In this document: piece after piece, positions 15,453 to 18,551 of the stretch | Numbering within the stretch: the first letter of the stretch is position 1 | Layout of the letters: each line of letters starts with the position of its first letter | Origin: Peptostreptococcaceae bacterium oral taxon 113 str. W5053 | GTDB taxonomy: Bacteria > Bacillota > Clostridia > Tissierellales > Peptoniphilaceae | Assembly: GCA_000467935.1 (NCBI GenBank) | Contig: KI259859.1 | Coordinates: 1-18,551, forward strand | Length of the DNA: 18,551 nt | Reading direction: 5' to 3' | Program-made: the position numbers and the translations under genes | Notes under the pieces: model-generated | What the model saw: only the letters and a program-made list of their open reading frames with translations | What the model was told of the DNA's origin: nothing | The model's database searches: none

Positions 15453-16669
15453 AAAAAATAGAACTGCTTGCTCCTGCAGGCGATAAAGAAAAATTAATGA
15501 CTGCTTTGGACTTTGGAGCGGATGCAGTTTATTTAGGGGGCAGTGAATTCGGTCTTCGTGTGGCTTCCAAAAATTTTTCCGGAGAAGATTTGAAGGATGC
15601 CGTTAAGATTTGTCACGAAAGAGGCAAAAAAATTTATGTGACAGTCAACATTCAAGCTCATAATAGACATTTTGAAGGAATGGAAGATTATCTGAAATTT
15701 TTGGAGAAAATCGGTGTTGATGCGGCAATTATTTCCGATGATGGAATATTTCGCATGGCAAGGCGTGTGGCTCCGGGATTAGCCGTGCATATTTCCACAC
15801 AGGCCAGCATTACCAATTACGAGACGATATTATTCTGGTATGAACAGGGTGTTCGTCGAGTGGTTTTGGCAAGAGAATTATCTTTGGAAGAAATCAAAGG
15901 GATTCGCCAACATATTCCGAAGGATATGGAGTTGGAAGCCTTTGTCCATGGCGCCATGTGCATCTCCTATTCGGGGCGTTGTCTTTTAAGCAATTATATG
16001 ACAGGCAGAGATGCCAATTTAGGGGATTGTGCCCATTCCTGTCGTTGGAGATATCATTTAGTGGAAGAAACACGACCGGGTGAGTACTTTCCTATTGAAG
16101 ATAGAGAAGAAGGCAGCTTCATCATGAATTCCAAAGATTTGTGTACCATTTCTCATTTGGATGAATTGATGAATTCAGGAATTACAAGTTTTAAAATCGA
16201 AGGCAGAGTAAAGACAGTCTACTATGTAGCAACTGTAACCAGAGCTTATCGTTTGGGTATGGATGCAGTAGAAAAAGGTCAATATTCCAAAACGTATGCA
16301 GATTTTCTTTTACAAGAAATAAAAAAAGCAAGTTATCGAGAATTTACGACAGGGTTTTATTTTAAGAGACCGGATGAACATGACCAGCTTTATTCTGATG
16401 TCAGTTATATTCGAAATTATGATTTTACAGGAAGAGTATTGGAAATTGTTGAAGAGAAAATGAAGGTGGAACAAAGAAATCGGATGCTTTTAGGGGATGA
16501 AATTGAAGCGTTCGGTCCCAGAGAAAAGACAGAAAAATTTGTGGTTCAAAAGATGTGGGACGAGGAAGGAAACTCAATTGAAAGTGCACCTCATCCGAAA
16601 CAAATTTTATGGATGCCCTATATTCAGGGGATATGTAAAGGAGACTTCTTGAGAAAAAAAGCGGAATAA
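15449..16669 (+). CDS. trhP: U32 family tRNA hydroxylation protein (TrhP-like)
   Basis: The 406-residue protein starts ELLAPAGDKEKLMTALDFGADAVYLGG and carries the U32 signature EAFVHGAMCISYSGRCLLS. C171, C178, C194 and C198 are the expected Fe-S cluster ligands. U32 proteins of this type (TrhP, YrrN/YrrO) use prephenate-derived chemistry to hydroxylate uridine 34; the adjacent methyltransferase completes 5-methoxyuridine. B. subtilis has two such genes here, yrrN and yrrO; this window has one, closer in size to the longer YrrO. ATG 15449 overlaps the trmR stop by 4 nt, with AAGGAG before it. It is the last gene of the operon. Confidence 0.9.
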   Translation: MKKIELLAPAGDKEKLMTALDFGADAVYLGGSEFGLRVASKNFSGEDLKDAVKICHERGKKIYVTVNIQAHNRHFEGMEDYLKFLEKIGVDAAIISDDGIFRMARRVAPGLAVHISTQASITNYETILFWYEQGVRRVVLARELSLEEIKGIRQHIPKDMELEAFVHGAMCISYSGRCLLSNYMTGRDANLGDCAHSCRWRYHLVEETRPGEYFPIEDREEGSFIMNSKDLCTISHLDELMNSGITSFKIEGRVKTVYYVATVTRAYRLGMDAVEKGQYSKTYADFLLQEIKKASYREFTTGFYFKRPDEHDQLYSDVSYIRNYDFTGRVLEIVEEKMKVEQRNRMLLGDEIEAFGPREKTEKFVVQKMWDEEGNSIESAPHPKQILWMPYIQGICKGDFLRKKAE

Positions 16670-16691
16670 GGGTTACATCAAAGACCATGGA

Positions 16692-16718
16692 AAATTTTAA
16701 AATGGTTTTTTAAAATTT
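16692..16718. repeat. AT-only hairpin after the operon
   Basis: AAATTTTAAAA (16692-16702) and TTTTAAAATTT (16708-16718) form a perfect 11-bp stem with a 5-nt loop, 22 nt after the U32 stop. No T-run follows. It may weakly terminate the operon, or be the inner part of an element whose end is at 16741. Confidence 0.5.
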
Positions 16719-16741
16719 GAATTGTCAAGCTAAGTGCAACA
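16717..16741 (-). repeat. IS-like terminal inverted repeat, right copy
   Basis: The reverse complement begins TGTTGCACTTAG and matches 5-29 at 22 of 25 positions, in inverted orientation. No target duplication is visible: flanking bases are TAAT on the left and TAAA on the right. Without a transposase it is a scar or an isolated end. Confidence 0.5.
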
Positions 16742-16759
16742 TAAAGGAGATAATAGTAT

Positions 16760-16825
16760 ATATACAAACTCCGCCATACCAAAATTTGTTTTAAAACAGG
16801 TTTTGGTATGGCGGAGTTTGTATAT
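16760..16825. repeat. 66-nt near-perfect palindrome
   Basis: The left arm 16760-16784 and right arm 16801-16825 are perfect 25-bp inverted repeats. The 16-nt centre contains the palindrome TGTTTTAAAACA (16787-16798), flanked by TT and GG, which can pair as U-G in RNA. The whole can fold as one 33-bp hairpin. No T-run follows the right arm, so it is not a typical terminator. Abutted ends of a deleted mobile element are one explanation. Confidence 0.75.
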
Positions 16826-16829
16826 CAAG

Positions 16830-17030
16830 TGTATGATAATAGTGTTAGATGGTAAAGGTTATATCATTATGAAAGGGATTAGAGAAGATTAGTTTATGGT
16901 TGCATATACAGAATTATTTAAAACTGTTTTTTGAGGATAGACCATATATGTTCGATATTATAGTTTTTTTGATTAAACGGGGATAAAAAATCAAAGAAAT
17001 AAAGATAGAAAAATTAGAAGATATAAAAAT
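16830..17030. other. Intergenic region without a recognisable gene
   Basis: This AT-rich stretch has only short frames, such as a run reading IVLDGKGYIIMKGIRED near 16837-16888 that ends in TAG, and MVAYTELFKTVF (about 16896-16931) before TGA. They may be pieces of a degraded transposase or host gene, but I recognise none of it. Confidence 0.3.
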
Positions 17031-17046
17031 TACTATAACTTAAAAA

Positions 17047-17259
17047 TCAAAAAAACGCAACTCTGCACGGAGTTGTGAACGTAAAAAAATTCTTAACTGT
17101 CAAGACATATGTTACACTAAAAAAATACTCTGATACTATTTCATTAGGGCTTTTGAAATTGAGGCTTGTCTTTGCCGTCTTGTTGTATCGGGTTTCATGT
17201 TTTTGAACATGCTTTTTCAGGTCGTTCTCACTAGTGAATATTTTTCTCCCGTACAGGAT
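17047..17259 (-). pseudogene. 3' remnant of an integrase-type transposase gene, split by the IS3 element
   Basis: Read on the minus strand from the IS3 boundary, the frame gives ILYGRKIFTSENDLKKHVQK, then HETRYNKTAKTSLNFKSPNE, then IVSEYF. The YN...LNFKSPNE pattern is the usual C-terminal end of rve-type (IS481/IS3/IS30-like) transposases. The frame runs on through the terminator hairpin to a stop at 17047-17049, so its own stop has probably been lost. The far side of the IS3 element (18536-18551, minus strand) reads ARRYD, which could be the preceding residues. The N-terminal part with the catalytic residues lies outside the window, if it exists. Confidence 0.5.
17049..17077 (-). terminator. 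Minus-strand rho-independent terminator (right copy of the repeat)
   Basis: CGCAACTC (17056-17063) pairs with GAGTTGTG (17070-17077) around 6 nt, one wobble included, and the seven A residues at 17049-17055 are a T-run on the minus strand. It lies downstream of the minus-strand transposase remnant. Positions 17032-17063 repeat 92-122. Confidence 0.7.
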
Positions 17260-17337
17260 TGGAGCTATACTAAATAAGTAGACACAAAAAGCAACTTGTT
17301 GCATTATTAAATCAGACACAAAAAAGGAGGTGTTTAC

Positions 17338-17619
17338 ATGTCGAATACTCAACGTTATGATGAAGATTTTAAAAAATCTTTGGTCGCCTTGTACAATAAC
17401 GGCAAAACTCAAACCGCTCTTTCCAAAGAATATGGAGTTTCTCTCTCTGCTCTTGGAAAGTGGATTCGCCTTTATTCTGAAATTAAAACAGAGAACGGCG
17501 ATATTATGACTGCTAAACAGATTAAAGATTTACAAAAAAGAAATGCTCTACTTGAAGAGGAAAATATTATCTTAAAAAAAGCGATTGTTCTCTTCACGCC
17601 ACACTCAGATAACGACTAA
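17338..17619 (+). CDS. IS3-family transposase OrfA (helix-turn-helix)
   Basis: The 93-residue protein begins MSNTQRYDEDFKKSLVALYN with an HTH (TQTALSKEYGVSLSALGKWI, about 26-45) for binding the IS ends. It ends in a leucine-zipper-like helix (KQIKDLQKRNALLEEENIILKKAI). ATG 17338 follows AGGAGG. An A7 slippery run is at 17574-17580 in the frame expected for -1 slippage. However, the -1 frame meets TAA at 17610-17612, before the orfB frame opens. Confidence 0.88.
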   Translation: MSNTQRYDEDFKKSLVALYNNGKTQTALSKEYGVSLSALGKWIRLYSEIKTENGDIMTAKQIKDLQKRNALLEEENIILKKAIVLFTPHSDND

Positions 17620-18476
17620 ACGCTGTTCATAAGCTCCGTTTCCAGCATGATATTAAAACTCTTTGCAGAGTTCTTAGAGTAAACCGCAGCACCTACTATA
17701 AGCACTTCTCCACGATTCCTGCCCCTCGTATAAAAGAAAATCAGGAGATTGCTAAAAAGATTCTGCAGATTTATTCTGATTACAAAAAACAGTTGGGGGC
17801 TTACAAGATTCCCTTTGTCCTTGCACGTGATTATGGCATTCACATCAGTGTTGGTCGAATGTACCGTCTGATGAAGAACCTGCAACTGCCTAAAATGTCT
17901 ACCGATAAACCATTTAAGTCTCACAAGCACAACGATAATGGCGAGTGCAAGAATCCTTTAGAGCAGGACTTCAACCAGAAGTCTCCTAATCTTGTCCGGG
18001 TAAGTGATTTCACATACATCAAAGTCTCAGGAAAATGGTATTATCTCTGCATTGTAATGGATCTGTTCTCCCGTAAAGTCATATCCTGGACCGTATCAGG
18101 AAAGTCTGCTGTTGATCTTGTTATGACTACATTCAAAAAAGCTTATTACAAGAGAAACGCTCCCTGTGGATTCATGTTTCATTCTGATCGGGGAGCCCAG
18201 TACACCGCTTTTGCATTTCGGCAGTTACCGGATTCTCTAAATGTTGTGCAATCCTTCTCTAAAAAAGGGTATCCTTACGATAACGCCTGTTGCGAATGCT
18301 TTTTCAAATATCTTAAAAAAGAAGAAGTAAACCGCAGAACGTACCATTCCCTTCAAGAATTACAGTTAGCTATCTTCGAGTACATTGAGGGATTCTACAA
18401 CGCTAAAAGACCACATGGATCATTAGGTATGCTGACACCAAACGAAAAGGAAAATCTCTACCGGGAACAGCACTGA
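17613..18476 (+). CDS. IS3-family transposase OrfB (DDE integrase domain)
   Basis: The frame is open from 17613, just after TAA 17610-17612, to TGA 18474-18476, about 287 codons. It has no ATG, GTG or TTG before the TTG at 17793, and that TTG lies inside the conserved region, so expression must come from orfA by frameshifting or from a non-standard start. The N-terminal part (LNAVHKLRFQHDIKTLCRVL, STYYKH) is typical. The catalytic set is the Asp of VSDFTYI, the Asp of FHSDRGAQY, and the Glu of CCECFFKYLK, with exactly 35 residues between the last two (DD35E). It ends with FYNAKRPHGSLGMLTPNEKE, the usual IS3 tail. The protein looks full length and uncorrupted apart from the junction with orfA. 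Confidence 0.85.
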   Translation, partial: RLNAVHKLRFQHDIKTLCRVLRVNRSTYYKHFSTIPAPRIKENQEIAKKILQIYSDYKKQLGAYKIPFVLARDYGIHISVGRMYRLMKNLQLPKMSTDKPFKSHKHNDNGECKNPLEQDFNQKSPNLVRVSDFTYIKVSGKWYYLCIVMDLFSRKVISWTVSGKSAVDLVMTTFKKAYYKRNAPCGFMFHSDRGAQYTAFAFRQLPDSLNVVQSFSKKGYPYDNACCECFFKYLKKEEVNRRTYHSLQELQLAIFEYIEGFYNAKRPHGSLGMLTPNEKENLYREQH

Positions 18477-18551
18477 GTGACTGTTCTCAGAACTTTTTCT
18501 CTATAAAACGTGTCCATTTACTTGACTATAGTCCAAATCATATCTTCTTGC

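Larger units (their letters stand above)
17260..18535 (+). mobile_element. IS3-family insertion sequence
   Basis: The element is about 1276 bp. Its ends are imperfect inverted repeats starting TGGA: the left end runs from 17260 into GTAGACAC (17278-17285), and the right end at 18532-18535 runs inward to a matching TGGACAC. It encodes orfA and orfB in the order and relative frames of IS3-family elements. No target duplication is evident (GAT before, AAT after), so the exact ends may be off by a few bases or the copy may be old. It splits a minus-strand transposase remnant. It uses more C-ended codons than the neighbouring housekeeping genes, consistent with transfer. Confidence 0.8.

Noticed and set aside
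5..16741. A complete composite transposon carrying leuS and the alaS operon
   Set aside because: No matching transposase or target duplication is seen and the content is conserved essential genes in ancestral order; solo ends are more likely.
16760..16825. Rho-independent terminator of the alaS operon
   Set aside because: The stem is far longer than terminator stems and no T-run follows on either strand.
1..18551. CRISPR array, tRNA or rRNA genes
   Set aside because: No regularly spaced direct repeats and no recognisable tRNA or rRNA sequence were seen on reading both strands.

Overview
The window looks like the chromosome of a low-GC, Gram-positive anaerobe. The gene order alaS-ireB-ruvX-DUF1292-fur-rnj-ylbF...trmR-trhP, the T-box in front of leuS, the strong AGGAGG ribosome sites and the frequent TTG and GTG starts all fit Firmicutes, plausibly the Clostridia/Tissierellia (Peptoniphilus-like) group. 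The taxon is inferred from gene order and style only.

Layout. Positions 1-419 are an intergenic scar holding an IS-like terminal repeat, a copy of a terminator-like repeat and a decayed small reading frame. Positions 420-3339 are an accessory-looking secreted cassette. It holds a C39-like papain-fold protein with an intact Cys-His-Asp set, a tandem paralogue whose catalytic Cys is Gly, a lipoprotein that overlaps the paralogue's stop codon, and a 57-residue two-helix membrane protein. Positions 3340-6031 are leuS under a leucine-type T-box. Positions 6229-6839 hold an IscR-type Rrf2 regulator and a 61-residue membrane protein. From 6900 to 16669 a long, tightly packed rightward operon runs: AI-2E-type permease, alaS, ireB, ruvX, DUF1292, a Fur-family regulator, RNase J, YlbF-family, QueT, TrmR-like methyltransferase, and a U32 tRNA hydroxylation protein (TrhP-like).

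The operon theme is translation and RNA metabolism: tRNA charging (leuS, alaS), wobble-base modification (QueT for queuosine precursor uptake; TrhP plus TrmR for 5-methoxyuridine), rRNA processing (RuvX), and mRNA decay (RNase J, YlbF). Regulators of envelope and metal or peroxide stress (IreB, Fur) are threaded in. MltG, usual in this neighbourhood, is absent, and QueT sits in that part of the order.

Positions 16670-18551 are mobile-element debris. They contain an AT-only hairpin, an IS-like terminal repeat matching the one at position 5 in inverted orientation, a 66-nt near-perfect palindrome, a minus-strand terminator, and the 3' end of an integrase-type transposase gene split by an IS3-family element (about 1.28 kb) with orfA and orfB. 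No rRNA, tRNA or CRISPR array was seen. The most novel-looking part is the C39/pseudo-C39/lipoprotein/small membrane protein cassette.
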